The notes under the pieces: generated by a model
Seen by the model: the letters and a program-made list of their open reading frames with translations, nothing else
Databases searched by the model: none
Told to the model about the DNA's origin: nothing
Assembly: GCA_021199375.1 (NCBI GenBank)
Contig: JAJQIB010000035.1
Location: 1 to 64,000, forward strand
Origin: Ruminococcus sp.
GTDB taxonomy: Bacteria > Bacillota > Clostridia > Oscillospirales > Ruminococcaceae
Direction of reading: 5' to 3'
DNA: 64,000 nt
Made by a program: the position numbers and the translations under genes
Part shown: positions 1-7,240 of the stretch, piece after piece
Numbering within the stretch: the stretch's first letter is position 1
How the letters are laid out: every line of letters begins with the position of its first letter

Positions 1-1
1 C

Positions 2-40
2 GCAATTCATCCCCCACTTTAGAAGTGGGGGTCTTCTTGC
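2..40. mobile_element. IS200/IS605-type element end (hairpin remnant)
   Basis: A perfect 9-bp stem (11-19 with 23-31) with a 3-nt loop is flanked by GCAATTCAT on the left and GTCTTCTTGC on the right. This arrangement resembles the subterminal hairpin found at the right end of many IS200/IS605-family elements downstream of the TnpB/OrfB gene. The transposase itself would lie before base 1, so only the end is visible. A plain intrinsic terminator is the alternative, but the stem is not followed by a T-run. Confidence 0.55.
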
Positions 41-96
41 TGGAGAAGGATAAAACCGTATAAAAAAACAAAGCTTGGGTTGTACTCATATTACAT

Positions 97-141
97 AAAA
101 AAGGTCAAGCAGCCTTCACTATTTTGCAAAAGCTGCTTGAC
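97..141 (-). terminator. intrinsic terminator of the candidate small RNA
   Basis: A perfect 10-bp inverted repeat (104-113 and 132-141) is followed on the minus strand by CC and six T residues (102-97). The polarity of the T-run shows that it acts on minus-strand transcription. Confidence 0.7.
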
Positions 142-215
142 TCAATATTTAAAGGGTAGGTAATAGCAATTTTTAAGCTTGTTGGTATCAAAGTCGACTA
201 CCATCGCCTTTGTTC
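97..215 (-). ncRNA. candidate small RNA, about 119 nt
   Basis: A near-consensus minus-strand promoter (222-250) predicts transcription from about 215, and a strong intrinsic terminator ends it at about 97. No convincing reading frame with a ribosome-binding site lies between. The 5' part can fold (TGGTA pairing with TACCA, CAAAG with CTTTG) and the 3' end is the terminator stem. The boundaries are set by the promoter and terminator alone. It is not recognised as a named RNA family. It could be a regulatory RNA, a type I antitoxin-like RNA, or a transcript linked to the neighbouring insertion element. Confidence 0.5.
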
Positions 216-221
216 TACTTT

Positions 222-250
222 ATTCTACACCTTTATAAATAAAATGTCAA
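222..250 (-). promoter_or_regulatory. sigma-A-type promoter of the candidate small RNA
   Basis: Reading the minus strand, the -35 is TTGACA (250-245), the spacer is 17 bp and the -10 is TAGAAT (227-222). No protein-coding gene lies directly downstream, which is why a non-coding transcript is proposed. Confidence 0.65.
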
Positions 251-408
251 GCGTTTTGACATAAGAAGCAGTTTTTTGGCACAAAAAAATTTTTATTGGT
301 GAAGTTAAGAGACAGATTTTTCTAATAGAGTTCATAACAAGAAACCTAAAGTATTGCGGCAGAATTTGTATATATTTCAGCTTTAATAATTGAGGGAGGA
401 GGATAATT

Positions 409-1257
409 ATGTGTAGGTCTTTAGAAATGCTATCACTTCCGTCTAAGGATTTAGATTGTAAAATCAGCTTTTTGCATCAAATGAGTGTAAGTGAAACCTA
501 TCATATTCATACTCATGATTTTTATGAGATCTTTTTTGTGGTAAAGGGACGTGCTATACATAATATTAACGGTATGAGCGAGTGCTGTATGTCAGGCACC
601 GCTGAGCTTATACGTCCTAATGATACTCATGAGTATGACTTTATCAATCACTATGATATGCAGCTTATTTCAATAGGAATAGATAAGCAGGTGATGTCGG
701 AGATCATGGACTTTATTGAGATTTTGCCCGATGCTGTTGAAAGCTGTGAATTTCCGCCACAGATAGCCTACTCTCCTGCAATGGCTCAAAAGCTCACTGC
801 CGAGCTATTAAAAATCGGTGAAATAACCGAGCCGAAAAAAAGGAGGGCATATGCTAAAACGGTAATTGCACGCATGGTTTTTGAGATGCTACAGACAGAG
901 TCTTCTCCTGTAAAAATACCCTATTGGCTTGAGGATCTGATAGGTGAAATGAGTAGACCCGAAAATTTTATTGATGGGCTTGAACAAATGCTAAAGCTTG
1001 CGTGTGTGTCGCAAAATCACCTTAATCGTGAGATGAAAAAATATCTGGGACTTACGCCTACGGAGTTTATAAATTCAAAGCGAGTCACCTATGCATCAAA
1101 GCTTTTAAACGAGAATAAATACAGCGTGATGGAAATATGCGGCATGTGCGGCTTTGAATCGTCAAGTAATTTTTACTATAATTTTAGAAAAATTTTTGAC
1201 TGTACACCAAGTGAATTTAAGAAAAGAGCAGAAAATCAATATACAGAAAAAATATGA
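409..1257 (+). CDS. AraC-family transcriptional regulator with cupin sensor
   Basis: The 282-residue protein has a cupin-like N-terminal domain (HIHTHDFYEIFF, about residues 35-110) that in this family binds a small ligand, often a sugar. The C-terminus (about residues 185-275) is a double helix-turn-helix AraC DNA-binding domain, seen in segments such as YLGLTPTEFINSKRV and the following VMEICGMCGFESSSNFYY. The start is supported by GGGAGGAGG upstream. It lies directly before a GH31 and a GH9 glycosidase on the same strand, so it is probably their ligand-responsive activator. That target is inferred from position. The ligand cannot be read from the sequence. Confidence 0.88.
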   Translation: MCRSLEMLSLPSKDLDCKISFLHQMSVSETYHIHTHDFYEIFFVVKGRAIHNINGMSECCMSGTAELIRPNDTHEYDFINHYDMQLISIGIDKQVMSEIMDFIEILPDAVESCEFPPQIAYSPAMAQKLTAELLKIGEITEPKKRRAYAKTVIARMVFEMLQTESSPVKIPYWLEDLIGEMSRPENFIDGLEQMLKLACVSQNHLNREMKKYLGLTPTEFINSKRVTYASKLLNENKYSVMEICGMCGFESSSNFYYNFRKIFDCTPSEFKKRAENQYTEKI

Positions 1258-1276
1258 TAAATTAACAGATGATAAT

Positions 1277-1322
1277 CCTCCGAAAATGCTTTACAATAAC
1301 AGTAAAGAGCATTTTTCGGAGG
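1277..1322 (+). promoter_or_regulatory. long hairpin that sequesters the GH31 ribosome-binding site
   Basis: Bases 1277-1290 pair with 1308-1322 (14 pairs with one bulged T), and the loop can pair further (TTTAC with GTAAA). The 3' arm contains GGAGG (1318-1322), the Shine-Dalgarno of the GH31 gene starting at 1330. The stem is followed by GTGTTTTTA, so it also resembles a leaky terminator between the regulator and the enzymes. Either reading would make GH31/GH9 expression conditional. Confidence 0.6.
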
Positions 1323-1329
1323 TGTTTTT

Positions 1330-4125
1330 ATGTATAATATACATACGAGCTTTTTTGATGCAAATGTGTTTGTATATGCTGAAAACTTAATTTGTGTTGA
1401 AATAAAAAATGGTGGATCGCATCCTGATTCAAAGGCTTTGCTTGCACTTGAAGAAATAAAAAATCAATTTGAAGAATATGATGATTCTTTTTTTATCGGT
1501 GCTTCTCGGCTATCTGTGAGAATATCTAAGCTGTATAGTTCAGCAAGCTTTTATATGAAGGATGAGCAATTATCACACTTTAAATACCATAAAAGCGACA
1601 GCGATCATGGCTTTGAGCTTGAATTTACAATTGAAAAGGGTGAACATATCTATGGCTTAGGCGAGGATAACGACATAGCCTTCGGCAGACTTGACAGACG
1701 AGGAACCGTTCGTGATATGCTTACGGGACAGCGTATCAATCAAAATCATGTAACCGCTGATTTTCCCATTCCTTTTATAATAAGCTCAGGTGTTAATAAG
1801 CCATATGGGGTTTATCTTGATAACACAAGCAATCTTACAGTTGATGTATGCAGCAAGGAGGATGATATATTAAAAATTAGTGCGCCTTGCGGTGCTTGCA
1901 GGCTGTATTTTATTTCAGGAGAAAGCATTCCTGAAATTGTTGGCAAATATTCAGAAATTACAGGCAGGGCAGCACTTCCCCCATTATGGGTGTTGGGTTA
2001 TATGCAAAGCAAATGCTCATTTTGGAATTGGGAGGAAATAGATGATGTAATTGAGACCTTTGTAAAGAATAATATTCCGCTTGACAGCATTGTTTTTGAT
2101 TTTGATTGGGCGCAGTATTTTAACAATTACAAATGGGCTGATCGCTGGGAGGGTAAAAGTGCCGAAAAAATCAAATATTATCGCGAAAAATACGGCATTC
2201 ATTTTATGGCGTCAAACTCAGGACCAATGCTCAAGGAGGACAGCGATACCTTTGAAAGTGCAGTCAAGGCAGGTGTACTGGCGCATGACACTGAAGGCAA
2301 TACCGTGACCTGCGGACATTACAGCGGAAAGCTTATGGATTTTACCAATCCCGAAGCTCAAAGGTGGCTTTATCCACAGATAGAGAATGTCATGAAGGAT
2401 GGAATTGAGGCATGGTGGCTTGACTTGACTGAACCGGAGGGTGACGCTGAAAATACCGTTTATTATATCGGCGACAGGGCAGAGGTGCATAACATTTTTA
2501 GCAACGCTGTAACCGAATGCTATCATAGTATTATGAACCGATTTTCGTCAAATAAGCGATCATTTGTGCTGACAAGAACGGGCACAGCAGGCATCCAACG
2601 TAAGCCAACAGCCTTGTGGACAGGAGATATTTATTCCGAGTACGGCACACTTAGGGCACATATTCCCGAAGCCCTGAATACACAGCTTTGCGGTATATCC
2701 ATGTGGACCTGCGATACAGGTGGATTTTTATCTCCTACAAATAACGAAAGCTGTCCATATAATCTCTACCACAATGACCGAACAGAGCACGCAGAGCTTT
2801 ATGAACGCTGGCTGCAATTCAGCTGCTTTTCTCCCATTTTAAGAACACACCATGCAGGAGGAGAATCTGTGCCTTACCGTTACAACGAAATAACCTTTGA
2901 CGGTATGGCGCACTATATTAAGCTGCGTTATAGGCTGATACCGTATATTTATTCGCTGTATTACGAAAATCACTTAAACGGCACACCGATTATGCGCCCA
3001 TTGTTTTGGCATTATCCTAGTGATGATAGAGCATATGAAATAAATGATGAATATCTATTCGGTGAAAATATGCTGATTGCTCCTGTGCTTGAGGGACAGA
3101 AGAATTTCCGCAAGGTATATTTGCCGCGGGGCAGGTGGTATGATTTTGACTATGATTATCTGTACGAGGGCGGAAAGGAGTATGAGGTTTATGCACCGCA
3201 AAACCGTATTCCTGTGTTTGTGAAAGCTGGAGCAGTTATTCCCATGAGCCCGGAGGCAACAAACACACGTCAAATTGATTTTAAAAGGCTAGAAGCTTTA
3301 ATTTATCCAAATGGCAGATCTGAGGGCTGTATTTATGCCGATGACGGAATCACTGACAACTACTTAAAGGGAGAATATACAGCTACAAAAATCATATGTA
3401 ATGAAATGGAGGATTCATTAAAAATAAATATCAAGGCAAATAACGATTACTTTTCGGTTGAAAAGCTTATATTTCATATCCATATGAAGCAAACACCCAT
3501 TCAAGTAATGCTAAACGACAAGGAAGCCATCTATACCGGAAGACTTACGAGCTTAAAAGGCTCCGATGAAGGAGCATTTTATTTCGATGAATTTAATAGA
3601 ATTCTGCACGTTAAAATGCTGTTAAATGGCGGCGAAAATGTAGTTGAGATTTTGCTTGATAGGGATAAACGTTTTAGCGATTTTGAACCGTTTTGTGAGG
3701 AGAATATAGCAGGTCAGCTGCCGTACATATATCCTCCGGCGGCGATACCGTGCGTAATTGAAGCAATACATTATGACAGAGGTGGCGAGGGAGTTGCTTT
3801 TCACAAAAACATCTCGTCTCAAACCAATATTTACCGTGATGACAATGCAGGTATCGGATATTCTGATGATAAGCTGTGCATAAAAAATCTTCAAAAAGGC
3901 GAGTGGCTTGAGTACAGTGTTTCCTGTGCAAAGGAAGGCACTTATGAGGCTTTGCTTGATGGTGATTTAAAAGGAGCAAAAATACAAATTTCGATTGACG
4001 GCAGTGTGCAGCTGATGGTTGATTCAAAAGCAAATATAAAAGTAGGCACAGGACAAAAGACATTAAGGCTTGAGGTCGCTGATGGATGTGCGGATATATT
4101 CTTGCTAAGGATTCTGAGGAGGTAA
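1330..4125 (+). CDS. GH31 family glycosidase with C-terminal CBM6/CBM35-like module
   Basis: The 931-residue protein has an N-terminal beta-sandwich (about 1-220), a GH31 (beta/alpha)8 catalytic domain (about 220-560), beta C-terminal domains, and a carbohydrate-binding module (about 805-931, starting IEAIHYDRGGEGVAFH). The predicted nucleophile is Asp365 in WWLDLTEPE and the acid/base is Asp433 in WTGDIYSEY. GH31 enzymes act on alpha-glucosides or alpha-xylosides or transfer alpha-glucosyl groups. The TEPE variant resembles the transglucosidase/alpha-xylosidase branches more than plain maltases. No signal peptide is seen, so it is probably cytoplasmic, which is odd for a CBM-bearing enzyme. 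It is followed 6 bp later by a GH9 glucanase, so xyloglucan processing is a reasonable guess. Confidence 0.88.
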   Translation: MYNIHTSFFDANVFVYAENLICVEIKNGGSHPDSKALLALEEIKNQFEEYDDSFFIGASRLSVRISKLYSSASFYMKDEQLSHFKYHKSDSDHGFELEFTIEKGEHIYGLGEDNDIAFGRLDRRGTVRDMLTGQRINQNHVTADFPIPFIISSGVNKPYGVYLDNTSNLTVDVCSKEDDILKISAPCGACRLYFISGESIPEIVGKYSEITGRAALPPLWVLGYMQSKCSFWNWEEIDDVIETFVKNNIPLDSIVFDFDWAQYFNNYKWADRWEGKSAEKIKYYREKYGIHFMASNSGPMLKEDSDTFESAVKAGVLAHDTEGNTVTCGHYSGKLMDFTNPEAQRWLYPQIENVMKDGIEAWWLDLTEPEGDAENTVYYIGDRAEVHNIFSNAVTECYHSIMNRFSSNKRSFVLTRTGTAGIQRKPTALWTGDIYSEYGTLRAHIPEALNTQLCGISMWTCDTGGFLSPTNNESCPYNLYHNDRTEHAELYERWLQFSCFSPILRTHHAGGESVPYRYNEITFDGMAHYIKLRYRLIPYIYSLYYENHLNGTPIMRPLFWHYPSDDRAYEINDEYLFGENMLIAPVLEGQKNFRKVYLPRGRWYDFDYDYLYEGGKEYEVYAPQNRIPVFVKAGAVIPMSPEATNTRQIDFKRLEALIYPNGRSEGCIYADDGITDNYLKGEYTATKIICNEMEDSLKINIKANNDYFSVEKLIFHIHMKQTPIQVMLNDKEAIYTGRLTSLKGSDEGAFYFDEFNRILHVKMLLNGGENVVEILLDRDKRFSDFEPFCEENIAGQLPYIYPPAAIPCVIEAIHYDRGGEGVAFHKNISSQTNIYRDDNAGIGYSDDKLCIKNLQKGEWLEYSVSCAKEGTYEALLDGDLKGAKIQISIDGSVQLMVDSKANIKVGTGQKTLRLEVADGCADIFLLRILRR

Positions 4126-4131
4126 AGAGCT

Positions 4132-6258
4132 ATGAAAAAGCATTTTGCGGTAATTCTTTCATTTGTTATTCTTTTGAGTGGCTGCGGTGCAGGCTCGTCG
4201 TCTGATAACAGTGAAGGCAATGAGACTGTAGCTGTTGAATTCCCTGTTTATGACCATACACTTCAGGAAATTGTTATTTTAGGCGGTGAAACGCCTACAA
4301 CGGTTAATGCGGGATCAACCGAGAAGATTTCGGAGCTTGATGAAAACTTAAAGCTCAAGCTAAACAGTGAATTATCCTCTATTATACTCAGAAGCTGGAA
4401 TGCCACGGATTTATCTGTTTACAAAAACGGATATATATCCCTTGATGTAATGGGCAGCGGTTCGTGCTTTGAAGTGGGTTTCGGTGAAATTATAGATGGC
4501 AGTAGCGTGAACACAACGGTGAATGTTGAGGTTTCTCCAAGCGATACATGGACAAGTATAGAAATTGCGATGAGCGAAATTGAAAGCGACTTACAGCACG
4601 TTCGTGAATTTGTTGTGGGAAATGCTGATGGTGATATTTGGATAAGCAATGTTAGACTAATTAGTGATGACAGCGAAATTATTTACCCTGCAATAAAGGT
4701 AAATCAAGAGGGCTATAAGCCGGATTCGCAAAAAATTGCCCTTGTAACAGGCTTTGGCGATGCTATTGATTGTAACGTAGGAACTCAGTTTAGCCTTGTG
4801 AATACAATTACAGAGCAGACGGTATTTACAGGCTCGCTTGAGCTTGTAACGGAATATGATGAACTTTTTTCAGGAGAGGCAATGCTTTGCGCTGACTTTT
4901 CGCAATTTACCGAGGCAGGCAGCTATTGCTTATATATTGACGATATAGGAGAATTGTCAACGGAATTTGTTATAGCTGATGACGTGTATGACGATTTGCT
5001 TGCAGATTCGATGAGATATTATTATTATCAGCGTGCAAACACCGAAATTACTCAGGATTTTGGCGAGGACTTAAGCCGTAGCGATGTTACTCCGGAGGAT
5101 TTTGATATAGATGGGGAGGATGTAAGCGGTGGCTGGTATGATGCTGGCGATGTAGGAAAATATGTTTCGCCTGGCGCCACTGCCGTCAATACGCTTTTAT
5201 GGGCTTACAAGCTTTATTCAGATAAATTTTATGACGGTCAAAACAACATTCCAGAAAGTGGCAACGAAATACCCGATATACTTGATGAGGTGAGATACGA
5301 GCTTGATTTTTTGCTTAAAATGCAGGATGAGGAAAGCGGAGGCTTTCACATGAAGGTGAAATCACGCAGCGAGAATGACAGCGCAAATGATCGGACGGTG
5401 TGGGAATGCACAACAAATTCAACCGCCGATTGTACAGCAGTTTTGGCATTCGCCTCAACGATATACTGTGAATTTGACAGTAGCTATGCTGATAATTTGC
5501 TTAAAGCCGCGCAAAGGGGTTGGGAGTATATCGAAAAAAATCCGAGCTATTACGTCCAAACAACCTACAGCGGTGAGGATGACAGCAGCGCTGCGTTTTG
5601 GGCGGCAGGCTGTCTTTATTATGCGACAGGCAACGATGTGTACGGAGAATACATTGAGGAGCATTACAGCGATTATCTAAGCAGGTTAAGCGGAGCGGAA
5701 TATTGTCACAATGTCGGGAATATGGCTATTTACGGTTATTATACATATCTTAGGTCAGATGGATGTGATGAGCAAATATCACAAGAAATTACAAAATGCT
5801 ATAAAACATGGCGTAAAGGTGTTCGCAGCAGATATGAAGCAAATCCGTGGAGTGTCGCCATAAACGAATGGGGATTTTGGTGGGGAAGCTTTAATACCAT
5901 TCTTGGCAGTGCACAGGATATGATTATCGGAAACTATGTTATAGATGATGATGAGACCGATTCGAAAACAATCTCAGCCGATGCTCTTAACTTTATCATG
6001 GGCGAAAATCCGTTGAGAAAATCATTTGTAACAGGTCATGGTGATGATGGTATTTTACAGACCTTCAGCAATTTTTGGGAGTCAGGAGAAGGCTTCCCCG
6101 ATGGATATATGCCTGGCGGGATAAACAGCTCAGAGGGAGAGATTCTATCAAAATATCCCATGAAATGCTATACCGATGAGCCTTTTGACTGGGTAACGAA
6201 CGAGAATTCAATCTATTGGAATGCAGTGCTTGTATTCAATACAGCAGCACAAAGATAA
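4132..6258 (+). CDS. GH9 endoglucanase, surface lipoprotein
   Basis: The 708-residue protein starts with a lipoprotein signal (ILLSGCG, lipidated Cys18). It then has a beta-sandwich that could be a carbohydrate-binding region (about 35-180), an Ig-like CelD_N domain (about 187-285, beginning IKVNQEGYKPDSQKIALV), and a GH9 (alpha/alpha)6 catalytic domain (about 290-705). Visible catalytic features are GGWYDAGDVGKYV (Asp337, Asp340), His636 and the acid Glu691 in NENSIYWNAV. GH9 enzymes cut beta-1,4-glucans. There is no dockerin, so it would be anchored to the membrane by lipid rather than in a cellulosome. Its Shine-Dalgarno (GGAGGTAAAG) overlaps the end of the GH31 gene, indicating translational linkage. 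Confidence 0.92.
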   Translation: MKKHFAVILSFVILLSGCGAGSSSDNSEGNETVAVEFPVYDHTLQEIVILGGETPTTVNAGSTEKISELDENLKLKLNSELSSIILRSWNATDLSVYKNGYISLDVMGSGSCFEVGFGEIIDGSSVNTTVNVEVSPSDTWTSIEIAMSEIESDLQHVREFVVGNADGDIWISNVRLISDDSEIIYPAIKVNQEGYKPDSQKIALVTGFGDAIDCNVGTQFSLVNTITEQTVFTGSLELVTEYDELFSGEAMLCADFSQFTEAGSYCLYIDDIGELSTEFVIADDVYDDLLADSMRYYYYQRANTEITQDFGEDLSRSDVTPEDFDIDGEDVSGGWYDAGDVGKYVSPGATAVNTLLWAYKLYSDKFYDGQNNIPESGNEIPDILDEVRYELDFLLKMQDEESGGFHMKVKSRSENDSANDRTVWECTTNSTADCTAVLAFASTIYCEFDSSYADNLLKAAQRGWEYIEKNPSYYVQTTYSGEDDSSAAFWAAGCLYYATGNDVYGEYIEEHYSDYLSRLSGAEYCHNVGNMAIYGYYTYLRSDGCDEQISQEITKCYKTWRKGVRSRYEANPWSVAINEWGFWWGSFNTILGSAQDMIIGNYVIDDDETDSKTISADALNFIMGENPLRKSFVTGHGDDGILQTFSNFWESGEGFPDGYMPGGINSSEGEILSKYPMKCYTDEPFDWVTNENSIYWNAVLVFNTAAQR

Positions 6259-6322
6259 GTGAATTTTGCGTATATTAAGTCAGCTACAAGGTTGTTGACA
6301 CAGGGAAATCAGATAGTAATAT

Positions 6323-6366
6323 ATTCAGAGTGTATAGGAGCTGCTCCTTAAGCTCTGAATTTTTTT
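6323..6366 (+). terminator. intrinsic terminator after the GH31-GH9 operon
   Basis: ATTCAGAG (6323-6330) pairs with CTCTGAAT (6353-6360), with an inner AGGAGC/GCTCCT pairing, and is followed by TTTTTT. Confidence 0.85.
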
Positions 6367-6458
6367 GTATTTATTGACGGCTTTCACAAAATGATAGTAC
6401 TAAAAGTATTAATAATTGTTCATTCATACAAATTTGAAAAGAAATATATATAAATTGC

Positions 6459-6486
6459 TTGACAAATTATTGATTAGTGCTATAAT
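6459..6486 (+). promoter_or_regulatory. consensus promoter for the RHH-clpB pair
   Basis: TTGACA (6459-6464), a 16-bp spacer and TATAAT (6481-6486). No CIRCE element or CtsR-like heptad repeat was seen near it, although the downstream gene is clpB. Confidence 0.8.
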
Positions 6487-6524
6487 ATTATTAGAATCCA
6501 AAAACGAAAATGGAGGTGTCTGAT

Positions 6525-7184
6525 GTGGGCAAGAGCGTTTATAGTATTGTTTTATCTGATGATGTTGTACATGAGATCGATAACATGGCATATCGAATGG
6601 GTACAAGTCGTTCAAATTTGATTAATCAGATTCTTGCTGAGCGAGTAAGCCTTGTAACTCCAGAAATGAGAATGAGAGATATTTTTTCGCTTGTAGAGCA
6701 GGCACTTGATTCGCACTTTCTTCCGACTCCACAAAGTTCAGACTCGGTTATGGCAGTAAAAACTCCACTCAGATTCAAGTATAAGCCTACGGTTAAATAT
6801 TCGGTTGAGCTTTTCAGAAGCTTTTCGGGATGCGTGGGAAGACTTAAGGTAACGCTAAGAACCCAAAGCGACGAGCTTATAAGGCTTACAGATAATTTCT
6901 TTGAGGTATGGAGCAGGCTTGAAAAGCGCTATCTTGGCAGCTTTTTTGAAGGCGGGGGCTTTCCAAATGAAATCACTCCAAAAAGCTATACCCGATGCTT
7001 TTATGAGGTCGGAAATGGCGAGCTTAGCGATGAGGGCATTGCACGTGCAATAAGCGAATACATCTCGATTTTTGACAAGGCGCTTGCAAAATACTTTGAC
7101 AGTCTTTCTGACAGACAGGCTGCAAATGAGGCTTGTGAGCAGATTTACAAGGGATATCTGCAAAAGGGCGTAACGGTTATTTAG
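6525..7184 (+). CDS. ribbon-helix-helix-like protein of unknown function, upstream of clpB
   Basis: The 219-residue protein begins with a short segment typical of ribbon-helix-helix DNA-binding proteins ([19 protein letters not shown] then [12 protein letters not shown], about residues 4-45). The rest (about 50-219) is charged, mostly helical and not recognised. The GTG at 6525 is chosen as start because GGAGG (6512-6516) lies 8 nt before it. An in-frame ATG at 6510 overlaps that site and has no ribosome-binding site of its own. It is separated from clpB by 56 bp without a terminator. It could be a regulator of the pair or a partner of ClpB; neither is shown. Confidence 0.7.
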   Translation: MGKSVYSIVLSDDVVHEIDNMAYRMGTSRSNLINQILAERVSLVTPEMRMRDIFSLVEQALDSHFLPTPQSSDSVMAVKTPLRFKYKPTVKYSVELFRSFSGCVGRLKVTLRTQSDELIRLTDNFFEVWSRLEKRYLGSFFEGGGFPNEITPKSYTRCFYEVGNGELSDEGIARAISEYISIFDKALAKYFDSLSDRQAANEACEQIYKGYLQKGVTVI

Positions 7185-7240
7185 CAGGACAACAAAAGCA
7201 AACGAAAAACCAGTATAAAAGAACAAAAGGGGGATTTCTT

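Noticed and set aside
4132-6258. Cellulosomal enzyme
   Set aside because: Neither the GH9 nor the GH31 has a dockerin, and no scaffoldin or cohesin was seen.
6295-6366. TTGACA followed by a weak -10 just before the GH9 terminator, as a tiny RNA gene
   Set aside because: The -10 candidates are poor and the transcript would be only about 40 nt, most of it terminator. The hairpin is better explained as the GH9 terminator.
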